Source: an uncultured Tenacibaculum sp. (GTDB lineage Bacteria > Bacteroidota > Bacteroidia > Flavobacteriales > Flavobacteriaceae). Taken from it: a DNA stretch of 64,000 nt. How positions within the stretch are numbered: the first letter of the stretch is position 1; every line of letters begins with the position of its first letter. The notes beneath the pieces are model-generated. The model saw only the letters and a list, made by a program, of their open reading frames with translations. It made no database searches and was not told the DNA's origin. Made by a program: the position numbers and the translations under genes. The DNA is taken from the NCBI GenBank assembly GCA_947504185.1, contig CANNGJ010000001.1, positions 1 through 64,000 on the forward strand, in the 5' to 3' direction. Positions 34,947 through 43,795 of this stretch are shown here, piece by piece.

Positions 34947-37430
34947 TTAAAATTTGGTTATTAATGATACTGATACATTACGTCCTGGAGCTGATACACC
35001 TGATGCAAACTCCTTGTAATGTTGATCAAATAAATTAGTTAATTGTGTTTGAATAGTAATATTAGAATTCACTTCATACTTTCCATATAAACCAAAGGTC
35101 ATCCAACTTGGGGTACCGTAATACTTATCCACATCATTTGTAGCGTTTTCATCTACAATTGGTGTTTGTTGTTGATTATCTATCCCCTCAATTAAATTAT
35201 AATCTTCAATATTTTTTTTAGCATTGAACACCATGTTAGCCCCTGCCTCAAATTTCCCCTTTGAATAATTTAAATCAAACCTACCAAATAATGGAGGAAT
35301 AGAAGATAATGGTCCACTTGATATTGCTTCTTTATCAAAAGTATGTCCTTTTGTATAAGTTACAGTTCCCAAAGCTTTCCAATTCTTATGTAATTTTCCT
35401 TGAAAACTTCCGGTAAACCCAGTTATATAAGCTCTTCCTAAATTTTGATTAGCTAAAATTTCATTGTTCGCTGCTGAATAATCTTCTCCATCATAAGTAA
35501 TAATACTAGATCCTAATATTGGAGTTTTAATAATTATTTGATCAATAATTGTGTAGTATGCATTTACACCAATTCTAAACTTTCTATTATTAAAGTATTT
35601 CTGTAACCCAACTTCAAAATTATATGCAAACTCAGGTCCTAAATCAGTATTAGGGATGGTTAGTTCTCCATTTTTCTCTCTTACTTTACCTACATCATCG
35701 ATATTTGGTGATCTAAATCCTGATGAAATTACACTGTTAAATTGCCAAGTTCTATTAGGTTTATACACATAACCTATCGTTGCTGTTAATGATTGGTTAT
35801 CCACACGAATATCGTCTTCATCTAAACTGATAAATGTATCATCAAGCCATTTTGCTTTTAAAACAGTGTGCGTTGCTCTAAGACCAGTATTTAAAGTAGA
35901 CTTCGCATTAATATCTTGACGATAATCGGCATAAATAGCAGAACTTAAATAACTACTTCCTCCATCTGGATAACGAGATTGCACAGGAAAACGACCATTA
36001 AATCCTATTATTTCTCCATTCTCAACATTTAAAATTTTTCCTGATGGAGTTGAAGCGACATCGTTATATGCTACTTCAAAACCATAACCTAAATTCCTTC
36101 GTTCAGCTAATGGAACTGTAAAATCTCCGTTTAAGCTAAAAACATCTACATCTTCTTCACGATATGTTCTTTCTAAGCTTCCAAATTTTCTTTGAACACG
36201 ACTCTCTTGAACATTTTGATAAGCAAAAGTAATGGCACCCTTATCTAACCATTTTTTCTTCGGATTAATTTCTAACTGAGGTGAAATTAACAAACGCTTT
36301 TGTGGTCCGTAATACCATTCTGCAAATTTCAATTCTCCATTTTTAAGCTCAGTTAATCTATCAAAACGTGGAACATCTGAAGACGTTGAATATTGAATAT
36401 TTATTTTTAAATCCGTATTTTTTGATAACGGCACATAAAACTTCTGTAATAAATCTGTTTGGCTAAATCCTGTATTTTTTTGAAGATTAACATCATTATT
36501 TACTGTTGGATTTTCGCTATAATTCCCATTAAAATTATCAGAATAAAAATATACTTTACCCCAGTCATCAAAACCATGAGAGCGATTTTCTCCCATTTTT
36601 AAATCTCCAAAATTACTATGCGATATACTTGTAAAAGATGCCCATTTTTTAAATTGAAGTTCTGCTGAGACAGTGTTTGTTATCTCATTATTCACTGAAC
36701 TGTAACGTAAAAAATGACTTCCCTCAATATTGTTTTTGTCTGATAGTTTTGGTGTTTTCGTATAATAATGAATTACTCCTCCTAATGCATCAGAACCATA
36801 AATAACTGATGATGGTCCAAAAACCACCTCTGTTCTATCTAATAAATTAGGGCTTACCGTTATTGAATTTTGCAAGTGCCCTTTACGATAAATTGCATTG
36901 TTCATTCGTACACCATCAACCACTAATAAAATACGGTTACTCTCCATACCTCTAAGTACAGGGCTACCACCCCCAAACTGTGATTTTTGTATTTTAATAC
37001 CTGGGATACTTGCTAATAAATCAGCTGAAGTTTGTGGAGATAGCTTTTGAATTTCTTTAGATGAAACTACGGCTATTTGTTCAGCAATTCTATTTGTTTT
37101 TGCTTTATTTTTAAAAACTGATACAACAACCTCATCTAATTGCTCAGATTGTTTAGATAAATAAACTTGATAATTATTTCTCTTTAATACTGACTTTTTT
37201 TTCTGAAACTCAGCATAAGTAACATGAGAAAAAATAAGAATCTCCTCTTTCTTAAAAGGAGAAATATTTACAAAACCACCAGCATTACTAATAGCCGAGG
37301 TAGTTTTACTTTTATTAAACACAGCCACACCATCAATTGGCTTACCTGTTTCGGCATCAATTACAGTAAGATTTTGTGAAAAAATAGAGGTAATTATCAG
37401 TAAAAAAAATACAGTTACAACTTGCTTCAT
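34947..37430 (-). CDS. TonB-dependent receptor, haem/haemoglobin receptor-like
   Basis: An 827-residue outer-membrane receptor: signal peptide 1-18 (ending TSIFSQ), a short carboxypeptidase-like domain (about 20-95), a plug (about 120-225: IPGIKIQKSQFGGGSPVLRGMESNRILLVVDGVRMNN) and a barrel ending VSLITKF. The combination of RMNNAIYRKGHLQNS in the plug and FRSPNIDDVGKV in the barrel is typical of HmuR/HemR-like haem or haemoglobin receptors, so a haem-type ligand is likely. The ATG is 3 bp below the recO stop, so the two genes are probably co-transcribed although their functions differ. No Fur-type site was recognised. Confidence 0.8.
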   Translation of the reverse strand: MKQVVTVFFLLIITSIFSQNLTVIDAETGKPIDGVAVFNKSKTTSAISNAGGFVNISPFKKEEILIFSHVTYAEFQKKKSVLKRNNYQVYLSKQSEQLDEVVVSVFKNKAKTNRIAEQIAVVSSKEIQKLSPQTSADLLASIPGIKIQKSQFGGGSPVLRGMESNRILLVVDGVRMNNAIYRKGHLQNSITVSPNLLDRTEVVFGPSSVIYGSDALGGVIHYYTKTPKLSDKNNIEGSHFLRYSSVNNEITNTVSAELQFKKWASFTSISHSNFGDLKMGENRSHGFDDWGKVYFYSDNFNGNYSENPTVNNDVNLQKNTGFSQTDLLQKFYVPLSKNTDLKINIQYSTSSDVPRFDRLTELKNGELKFAEWYYGPQKRLLISPQLEINPKKKWLDKGAITFAYQNVQESRVQRKFGSLERTYREEDVDVFSLNGDFTVPLAERRNLGYGFEVAYNDVASTPSGKILNVENGEIIGFNGRFPVQSRYPDGGSSYLSSAIYADYRQDINAKSTLNTGLRATHTVLKAKWLDDTFISLDEDDIRVDNQSLTATIGYVYKPNRTWQFNSVISSGFRSPNIDDVGKVREKNGELTIPNTDLGPEFAYNFEVGLQKYFNNRKFRIGVNAYYTIIDQIIIKTPILGSSIITYDGEDYSAANNEILANQNLGRAYITGFTGSFQGKLHKNWKALGTVTYTKGHTFDKEAISSGPLSSIPPLFGRFDLNYSKGKFEAGANMVFNAKKNIEDYNLIEGIDNQQQTPIVDENATNDVDKYYGTPSWMTFGLYGKYEVNSNITIQTQLTNLFDQHYKEFASGVSAPGRNVSVSLITKF

Positions 37431-37433
37431 ATA

Positions 37434-38156
37434 TCAACTAAACACGGTTTCTAAAACGTCTAAAGATTTAGGTTTTCTAAAACCCTCCAAATGTAATTCA
37501 AAATATTGAATTATAGTTCGCAGGATTATTTGTCTTTCATTTTTATTGTACAAAATCGTATCTATTGCATCAAAATTTATGCCTAACAACCTTTTAAAAA
37601 GAACTAATTCACTTCCAGTCACTGTTAATTTTTCATATTCAACATCAGTAAACCTTCCTTCTAATAAATTAAATGCTTTTTTGCTAGATTCAGAAACATC
37701 AGGATAAAACCCTAAATACCTTGATAAATTCAATAGAAAAAGCAAATGAAAATTAGCAATATTATTATGAGTATCCAACCAAATTAATCCAGCTTCTATG
37801 TATTCATATAAAGATGAGTTTTTCTCCTCCTCTTGAATAATATTTGACAATACTTCCGACAGAAATAGAACAATTGTCTGTTTTATTACTGAAGTATGAA
37901 TATTCTCATAAGGGTTAACAACTTGAACTTCCTTAATAGAATTTAACGTATTCTTGTTGTTATGATTTGTAGTAACTAATAACTGATTTAAAGATTGAAA
38001 GTGTGCCGATTTTAACTTGCCCCTTTTAGCTTTTAAAATCCCTTTTAACATATACGATTTAACTCCATCTTCTAAAGTAAAACACTTAACAATTAAACTT
38101 GTATCACTATATTTTAAGGCACTTAAAACAATCGCTTTTGTTGTGACTAATGCCAT
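37434..38156 (-). CDS. recO: DNA repair protein RecO
   Basis: A 240-residue RecO of usual length. An N-terminal OB fold begins MALVTTKAIVLSALKYSDTSLIVKCFTLEDGVKSYMLKGI, a strong match to the family, and a helical C-terminal domain follows from about 85. It loads RecA at single-strand gaps together with RecR and RecF, which are not in the window. No zinc-finger cysteines are visible, as in many Bacteroidota homologues. It precedes the haem-type TonB receptor by 3 bp, an order worth noting because no functional link is known. Confidence 0.9.
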   Translation of the reverse strand: MALVTTKAIVLSALKYSDTSLIVKCFTLEDGVKSYMLKGILKAKRGKLKSAHFQSLNQLLVTTNHNNKNTLNSIKEVQVVNPYENIHTSVIKQTIVLFLSEVLSNIIQEEEKNSSLYEYIEAGLIWLDTHNNIANFHLLFLLNLSRYLGFYPDVSESSKKAFNLLEGRFTDVEYEKLTVTGSELVLFKRLLGINFDAIDTILYNKNERQIILRTIIQYFELHLEGFRKPKSLDVLETVFS

Positions 38157-38229
38157 TCTATATTTTTAAATCAGTATTAATACTTTAAATCCTTATCAAA
38201 GATATTTAATATTAACGACAAAAAAATAA

Positions 38230-38237
38230 TACTTTCG
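38230..38237 (+). promoter_or_regulatory. Putative -7 element of the CYTH gene
   Basis: TACTTTCG, a near match (TTCG in place of TTTG) to the flavobacterial -7 consensus, 22 bp before the ATG at 38260. Confidence 0.3.
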
Positions 38238-38259
38238 TACAAATTAGACCTAACTACTT

Positions 38260-38742
38260 ATGGCATTAGAAATAGAAAGAAAGTTTATCGTAAAGTCTAC
38301 CGACTTTAAACTATCTGCTTATAAAAAGAATTTTATCAAACAAGGGTTTTTAAATTCTAATAAAGAGCGAGTTGTAAGAGTACGTATAAAAGACGACATT
38401 GGTTTCCTTACTATTAAAGGGAAATCAAATAAAACTGGAACTACTCGTTATGAGTGGGAAAAAAAAATAGATATAAATGAAGCTAATGAATTATTTAACT
38501 TATGTGAAGAAGGGATAATTGAAAAATATAGATACTTAGTTAAAGTTGGCAATCACACTTTTGAAGTAGATGAGTTTTTGGGCGATAACAAAGGCTTATT
38601 AATAGCAGAAATTGAACTAGAAAATGAACTAGAAAATTTTATCAAACCTAATTGGTTAGGGAAAGAAGTTACAGGTGTTAACAAATATTACAATTCAAAC
38701 TTAAGTAAATTTCCTTTTATCATATGGAAACAAAAAGGCTAA
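38260..38742 (+). CDS. CYTH domain protein (CyaB/thiamine-triphosphatase-like)
   Basis: A 160-residue CYTH domain with the signature EIERKFIV at the N-terminus and further conserved charged strands: RVRIKDDIGFLTIKGKS, TRYEWEKKI, IEKYRYLVKV, FEVDEFLGDNKGLLIAEIEL. The fold is a triphosphate tunnel enzyme; bacterial members hydrolyse tripolyphosphate or thiamine triphosphate, or have unknown substrate. It is a single gene divergent from recO, followed by a rightward terminator at 38733. The number and spacing of E/R/K residues suggest an active enzyme. Confidence 0.9.
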   Translation: MALEIERKFIVKSTDFKLSAYKKNFIKQGFLNSNKERVVRVRIKDDIGFLTIKGKSNKTGTTRYEWEKKIDINEANELFNLCEEGIIEKYRYLVKVGNHTFEVDEFLGDNKGLLIAEIELENELENFIKPNWLGKEVTGVNKYYNSNLSKFPFIIWKQKG

Positions 38743-38762
38743 AGCAATGCTTTAACCTTTTT
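38733..38762 (+). terminator. Intrinsic terminator of the CYTH gene
   Basis: Stem aaaagg-taaagc / gcttta-cctttt with one mismatch and a 3-base loop, followed by TTTTT-CTCTTT. It overlaps the last codons of the gene. Confidence 0.7.
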
Positions 38763-38901
38763 CTCTTTACCAAAAAATGTGAGTCCCCTCAGATCACAAT
38801 TTCTTAACTACTAAATTACAGAGAATTTAAAAAAAATTAGAGAATTTAAATATTTGGTAGCGAAAACTAAATATTGTGCTTAAAAAACAGAATGATTGGC
38901 A

Positions 38902-40224
38902 TTAAATGTTGTACGGAAAACTAATAAAAGCTTGTGTTCCTGTACTGTTTTTATTAGATATATCTTCTACTTTAACTTTCTTATCATACATTAAGTATAA
39001 CCTTTCTTTTACCAAATTAATTCCGTACGATTTTTTATTTACAGATTGTTTATTCTTTTTATTTTGAGCAGTCTTTAAACCTATTCCATTATCAATTACT
39101 TTTACCACTATATTGTTTTCTTTTACTTTTATACTTAAAGTTAATTTATTCTCTCCTTTTTTTAAACTAAGCCCATGCCAAATAGCATTTTCAACAAAAG
39201 GTTGTAAGAAAAGGGGAACTACTTTTAATTCGTTTGTATTTATACTTTCATCAATCTCTTTAACAAAAGAAAAACTGTTTTTTAGCCTCATCTGTTCTAA
39301 TTTTACATAAATAGCTAAAACATCTAATTCTTCTTTTAATGATATCGAATTCTCATTAGTTACCTGCAGTACTTTTCTAACTAATGAAGAAAATTTAGTA
39401 ATATAATTTGAGGCTTCTTCTACCTTGTTCTGAATTACATAATTATTAATTGAATTTAATGAATTGAACAAAAAATGTGGATTCATCTGACTCTTTAAAG
39501 CTGTCATTTTTAGCTCAGAGATCTGATTTTTTTGTTTTAATATATTAACCTCAGCTTTTCTTTTTTTCTCAGTTATTTCCCAAAAATAATTTCCAATTAA
39601 AATTGCAAATATGGTACTTTGAATAATTGCCCCTACAAAATAATAAAACATTCTATGTGCCTTAAAATCGATTAAGTAAAATTCTCCTTTAACCATTTTA
39701 ATCGAGCTAATGTTTGCTAAAATTAAAAATAAGATAGATCCTGACAGTAAGTAAAATACTTGTTTTGATTTCTTTTTTGATACAACATAAAATATATAAA
39801 AAGCACAAAAAGAAGTAAAAGGTACTGACCAGGCTACAACCATTTTTTGTACTTCATAACCCCAGAAATACTGAACTATTACTAAAAAAAATGAAAAAAT
39901 AATTAAAGCTTTTGATAACTTAACAGCTCTTCTATCTAACTTAGGAAAGTTTTTTTTAGTCTCTACTAAACTTCTACAAAAATGAATGAAATATGCATAG
40001 CCAACATACTGTATAGAAAAACTAATATATTGATAATAGTACTGAATTGTTTCATTAAAAAAAGCATCTCTTATTAAATAAATAGTTAAGCAAAAAAGAT
40101 AGATACTATAATATTTATGTAAAGAATCTCTATTTTGAATATATATAATAAAATGGTACACAAAAAGGACTAGTAGACCTCCTCGAATCCAAGAATAAAA
40201 TGGGGATGTGATATCTAGTAACAT
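38902..40224 (-). CDS. LytS-type sensor histidine kinase (second paralogue)
   Basis: A 440-residue membrane kinase. Six or seven transmembrane segments fill residues 1-215, followed by a short coiled region (KKRKAEVNILKQKNQISELK), then a His_kinase (PF06580-like) domain with the phospho-acceptor motif SQMNPHFLFNSLNSINNYVIQNK and an ATPase domain with LFLQPFVENAIWHGL (N-box) and VIDNGIG (G-box). No extracytoplasmic PAS or ligand domain. It probably phosphorylates the LytTR regulator directly upstream, whose stop overlaps this start by one base (TAATG). Same layout and about half-identical sequence to the kinase at 40938, so a local duplication is likely. Confidence 0.85.
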   Translation of the reverse strand: MLLDITSPFYSWIRGGLLVLFVYHFIIYIQNRDSLHKYYSIYLFCLTIYLIRDAFFNETIQYYYQYISFSIQYVGYAYFIHFCRSLVETKKNFPKLDRRAVKLSKALIIFSFFLVIVQYFWGYEVQKMVVAWSVPFTSFCAFYIFYVVSKKKSKQVFYLLSGSILFLILANISSIKMVKGEFYLIDFKAHRMFYYFVGAIIQSTIFAILIGNYFWEITEKKRKAEVNILKQKNQISELKMTALKSQMNPHFLFNSLNSINNYVIQNKVEEASNYITKFSSLVRKVLQVTNENSISLKEELDVLAIYVKLEQMRLKNSFSFVKEIDESINTNELKVVPLFLQPFVENAIWHGLSLKKGENKLTLSIKVKENNIVVKVIDNGIGLKTAQNKKNKQSVNKKSYGINLVKERLYLMYDKKVKVEDISNKNSTGTQAFISFPYNI

Positions 40225-40934
40225 TATTTATCTAAATGTAGCTTTTTTAACAACTCCGTTTTTTTACTCCTACTAACACTAACAACTGTTCCGTCTTGCA
40301 TTGTTAATTCATTAACTCCTTTATTATATTCGATAGCATGGTTTAAGTTTACAACATACGAATTATGAACTCTCACAAATTCAGGGCACGGAAATTTTTT
40401 CTGAATTTCTTTTAATGTTTTTGTTGCTATTATTTTTTTACCAGAAATTAAATGGATTGTGGTATAATTTTTATCTGATTTTAAAAAAAGTACCGTTTCT
40501 TTAGGTAAAAGATATACTTTACCATCTGCTGAAATATTTATTTTCGGCGATATAGTTGCAGGTATTTTAATTTGTTTTTCCTCATTTTGAACTTTTTTTA
40601 TTGCTAAATTAAGCTCATCAATATCTATGGGTTTTAAAAGATAATCGAAAGCTTTTACTTTAACAGCTTTAATTCCATACTCATCATATGCTGTAGTAAA
40701 AATTACTTTGAAATCTCTATCAACAAATTTATCTATAAAAGAAAAACCATCCATTTCTGGCATTTGTATGTCCAAAAAAACAATATCTGGCTCTATCTCT
40801 CTAACCAAATCAACCCCAATTATAGGTGAGCTACATGTTGTAATAGATGTTTCTTCTTTTATACATTTATTTATTTTCCATTCTAACGCTTCTAAAGCAT
40901 CTTTCTCATCATCAATTATTAAAATTTTTAGCAT
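40224..40934 (-). CDS. LytTR-family response regulator
   Basis: A 236-residue regulator: a receiver domain (1-120) with phospho-acceptor D55 in IVFLDIQMPEMDG, acidic residues D8/D9 and the lysine in YLLKP; then a LytTR DNA-binding domain (about 135-236), with FLKSDKNYTTIH and RVHNSYVVNLNHAIEY typical. It is encoded between two paralogous sensor kinases, with a 3-bp gap from the upstream one and a one-base overlap with the downstream one. LytTR regulators bind direct repeats about 21-22 bp apart; such a repeat is present at 34439-34474, which may or may not be its target. Confidence 0.9.
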   Translation of the reverse strand: MLKILIIDDEKDALEALEWKINKCIKEETSITTCSSPIIGVDLVREIEPDIVFLDIQMPEMDGFSFIDKFVDRDFKVIFTTAYDEYGIKAVKVKAFDYLLKPIDIDELNLAIKKVQNEEKQIKIPATISPKINISADGKVYLLPKETVLFLKSDKNYTTIHLISGKKIIATKTLKEIQKKFPCPEFVRVHNSYVVNLNHAIEYNKGVNELTMQDGTVVSVSRSKKTELLKKLHLDK

Positions 40935-40937
40935 ATT

Positions 40938-42278
40938 TTAAATTTCTTTATTTTTCGGAAAAACAATGGTAACAACTGTTCCATTTTCTTTTGATTCTAA
41001 CAAATTTTCTCCAATTTCAATAGATACATTTTCTGGTTTATAAATTAAATCTAACCTATTTTTTACTGTTTTTATTCCAAATGGCTTTCTTTTTATTTTT
41101 TGAACTTTTTTCCTATTAATAGATTCTTTAATTCCAATTCCGTTATCTATAACTTCAGCTTTTATATACTCTTTTTCATCTAAAATATTTATCACTAATT
41201 TTTTCTCCCCTTTATAAGAATTCAGTCCATGCCAAATAGCATTTTCTAAAAAAGGCTGTAAAAAAAGAGGAACTACCTTAAGTTTACTTTTATTTATAGA
41301 CTCATCAACATTAATTTCATAACTAAAACTATTTCGTAATCTTGCTAATTCTATTCGAATATATAATTCAGCTATTTTTAGCTCTTCTTCTAATGAAATT
41401 GACACCTTTTCTGTAGTTTGTAAAACCTTTCGTATTAAAGAAGAGAATTTAGTAATATAATCTGACGCTTCTTCTTTTTTGTTCTGAATTACAAAATTAT
41501 TTATCGAATTGAGAGAATTAAACAAAAAATGTGGGTTCATTTGATTCTTAAAAGCTGTCATTTTCAATTCATATAACTGGGATGATTTTTTTACTAAATT
41601 TAGTTCTACATTAGATTTTTCGGCTTCAATTTTCTTCAACACATCTGCTAATAAAAAGGCATAGATTGTTATTTGAATAAGAGCCCCTGTAAAAAAATAA
41701 AACATGTTGTGTACTTTTATTCCTTCTAAAAAACTGTCACCCGTTATAATTTTAATAGCTGTAATATTAGCACCAAACAAGAACATCAAAGACCCTATTA
41801 AAGAATAGGTTCCTTCTTTTGTTAGAATAATTTTTAAGTTAAATAATTCATATACAAAAAACACAGACAATAAAGGAGCCGCATATATAAGTACTTTCTT
41901 CTGCCCTTCAAATCCAAAAAAGAATTGAATTACAACAAGACTAAAACCTAAAAGCAATATTAACTTAGCCACTACATTTGCTTTTTTATCCCACTCTGGA
42001 TATTCTTTTTGAGTATCTAATAAAATTCTTGTAAAATGTATATAATAAGAGAATACTAAAAACTGAATTGAAAACATTAGATATTCATAAACCTCTAACA
42101 TTATATCAGATTTAAAAATATCTTTTATCATAAAAATTAAAATACCTAAAAGGTAAATTGAAAAATATTTATATATATCTTCTTTGTGCTTTATATAAAA
42201 CACAAAATGATAGAGTAATAAGAGGAGTATACCACCTCGAATCCAAGAATAAAAAAGGGAGTTTATATCAAGTAACAT
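40938..42278 (-). CDS. LytS-type sensor histidine kinase (first paralogue)
   Basis: A 446-residue membrane kinase with about seven N-terminal helices (1-215), a coiled stretch (EAEKSNVELNLVKKSSQLYELK), the H-box KNQMNPHFLFNSLNSINNFVIQNK and an ATPase domain with LFLQPFLENAIWHGL and VIDNGIGIKES. The opening LLDINSLFYSWIRGG is nearly the same as in the kinase at 38902 (LLDITSPFYSWIRGG), showing recent duplication. It precedes the LytTR regulator by 3 bp and begins 6 bp below the hemolysin III-like gene, so it may share a transcript with membrane-lipid genes. The sensed signal is unknown. Confidence 0.85.
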   Translation of the reverse strand: MLLDINSLFYSWIRGGILLLLLYHFVFYIKHKEDIYKYFSIYLLGILIFMIKDIFKSDIMLEVYEYLMFSIQFLVFSYYIHFTRILLDTQKEYPEWDKKANVVAKLILLLGFSLVVIQFFFGFEGQKKVLIYAAPLLSVFFVYELFNLKIILTKEGTYSLIGSLMFLFGANITAIKIITGDSFLEGIKVHNMFYFFTGALIQITIYAFLLADVLKKIEAEKSNVELNLVKKSSQLYELKMTAFKNQMNPHFLFNSLNSINNFVIQNKKEEASDYITKFSSLIRKVLQTTEKVSISLEEELKIAELYIRIELARLRNSFSYEINVDESINKSKLKVVPLFLQPFLENAIWHGLNSYKGEKKLVINILDEKEYIKAEVIDNGIGIKESINRKKVQKIKRKPFGIKTVKNRLDLIYKPENVSIEIGENLLESKENGTVVTIVFPKNKEI

Positions 42279-42284
42279 TGTTAC

Positions 42285-42926
42285 TTAAATATAAAAAAAT
42301 ATCGTTAAAAAATGGCTAAAACTCCCTAAAAGAACAAAAACATGAAAAATAGCATGGTTAAACTTTATTTTTCCAATAGAATAAAATAGGGCTCCAATAG
42401 TATAAAACAAGCCTCCTGCGATTAAATAAAACAAGCCTTCACCTGACAAGTTATTCATCAGTGGCTTAATTAAAAACACCACTTGCCACCCCATTATTAA
42501 ATATAACGCTGTAGATAGTTTATCATATTTCCCTGTAAAAAAGAGTTTTAAAACAACTCCAACTAAAGCAAATAACCAAACAAAAATAAACATATACCAA
42601 CCTGTTTCTTCTGGTAAAACCACTAAACAGAATGGTGTATAACTACCCGCTATTAAAACATAAATTGCAGCATGATCTAAAATATTCAGTTTTCTTCTTA
42701 ATGATGGTTCTTTGGATGCATGGTAAAAAGTGGATGCAGCATATAAAACAATCATGCTTATTGCATAAATAATAAAACTCGATGATTTCCAAAAACCAGT
42801 GTAATTACTTGATTTTTCAATTAAAAAAAACAAACCAACAACACTCATTAGAAGGCCAAATCCATGAGTAATTACGTTTAATTTTTCTTCGGTATTACTA
42901 TAACGGTGATTTAAATTCTCGCTCAT
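42285..42926 (-). CDS. Hemolysin III / PAQR family membrane protein
   Basis: A 213-residue protein with seven predicted helices and the metal-site residues of the PAQR/hemolysin III superfamily: STFYHASKE (S and H), NILDHAAIYVLIAGSYTPF (D) and NHAIFHVFVLLGSFSHF (paired histidines). Related eukaryotic proteins act as ceramidase-like hydrolases or membrane-fluidity sensors; bacterial members are little studied and haemolysis is not a proven role. The ATG lies 29 bases inside the 3' end of the plsC gene, so translation is coupled, and the stop is 6 bp above the first sensor kinase. Confidence 0.85.
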   Translation of the reverse strand: MSENLNHRYSNTEEKLNVITHGFGLLMSVVGLFFLIEKSSNYTGFWKSSSFIIYAISMIVLYAASTFYHASKEPSLRRKLNILDHAAIYVLIAGSYTPFCLVVLPEETGWYMFIFVWLFALVGVVLKLFFTGKYDKLSTALYLIMGWQVVFLIKPLMNNLSGEGLFYLIAGGLFYTIGALFYSIGKIKFNHAIFHVFVLLGSFSHFLTIFFYI

Positions 42927-43689
42927 TGTTAGGCCTATTAGTATCTTTCATATACAGCTCATCACTTATTAATTCATTGTATATAATATTAAATGTTTTC
43001 TTTTTTAAATCATCTTTATCTTCCATTGTCAACTCATTGGTTTCAATAAAAACACATTGTTTAGTTCTAAAAACACCTGGTCCTCCCTTAAAAAAATCCC
43101 AAGAAAACAAGCGTTTTGCATCGTAATATACTTGAGTAACAATTGGCATTTGATATTGTATAGCTAAGCTAAATGCTCCGTTTGTAAAGGGTGCTAAAAT
43201 AACATCTTCAGTAGGCACCAGTCCCTCTGGAAAAATGGCAATACTCAATCCTTTATCTAATCGTTTCTTTATACGTGTGTATACTTCTTTTCTACTTTTA
43301 GGGTCACTTCTATCTACCATTACTACTGCTTTCTTATAGAAAAAACCAAATATTGGCAATTTTACTAATTCTTTTTTTCCTACAAATAAAAGCGGGTTCT
43401 TATTCATTGCAATCATAATCCAAGGATCTAATAATGATGCGTGATTTGCGATAAACACATAACTTCTATCTGGATCTGTTTCTTGCTCTTTATCTATTTT
43501 TAATCTAAATCCCATTCCGTAGATTAAATAAAACGACCAAGCTCTCATTAATTTCCAAAAGGTAGCATAGTATTTCTCATCAGACAAGAGCACTAATAAA
43601 ACGGGAACCATTAATAGCACAGACACTATTATTAAAAAATAAAACCAAATTCGCCAAATTAGACGGAAAGGAAAAAGTAAATATTTCAT
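42898..43689 (-). CDS. 1-acyl-sn-glycerol-3-phosphate acyltransferase (PlsC family)
   Basis: A 263-residue LPLAT-type acyltransferase: an N-terminal membrane segment (about 8-32), motif I NHASLLD (H-x4-D) near 80, motif III FPEG near 155 and the PxxT-like PIVTQVY near 180. It acylates lysophosphatidic acid or a related lysolipid at the inner membrane. One of two PlsC-type enzymes in the window (the other at 54844). It overlaps the hemolysin III gene by 29 bases and heads a leftward cluster with two sensor kinases, which suggests a membrane-homeostasis unit. A TACATTCG element at 43695-43702 may be its promoter. Confidence 0.85.
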   Translation of the reverse strand: MKYLLFPFRLIWRIWFYFLIIVSVLLMVPVLLVLLSDEKYYATFWKLMRAWSFYLIYGMGFRLKIDKEQETDPDRSYVFIANHASLLDPWIMIAMNKNPLLFVGKKELVKLPIFGFFYKKAVVMVDRSDPKSRKEVYTRIKKRLDKGLSIAIFPEGLVPTEDVILAPFTNGAFSLAIQYQMPIVTQVYYDAKRLFSWDFFKGGPGVFRTKQCVFIETNELTMEDKDDLKKKTFNIIYNELISDELYMKDTNRPNNEREFKSPL

Positions 43690-43711
43690 AACTGCGAATG
43701 TAGTAATTTCT

Positions 43712-43741
43712 TTTGTTTGATGAATTTTAAGCTTATTTTTG
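43712..43741 (+). promoter_or_regulatory. Putative promoter of trpS
   Basis: TTTG at 43712-43715 (and 43716-43719) as -33 box, then TATTTTTG at 43734-43741 as -7 element, 18 bp apart, ending 54 bp before the trpS ATG. It fits the Bacteroidetes consensus well. Confidence 0.55.
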
Positions 43742-43795
43742 CTTACTAAATTTAATTCTGATCAATGTCAGAATAAAACATTTCAAAAAAGAAAT

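Noticed and set aside
38820..38848. Repeated agagaatttaaa near the end of the second kinase gene
   Set aside because: Short A+T-rich repeat of two copies; likely chance.
40224..40934. Direct control of the small peptide gene by the LytTR regulator taken as established
   Set aside because: Only the spacing matches; the bases around GTTAA differ from the published consensus, so I kept it as a hypothesis and not a feature.
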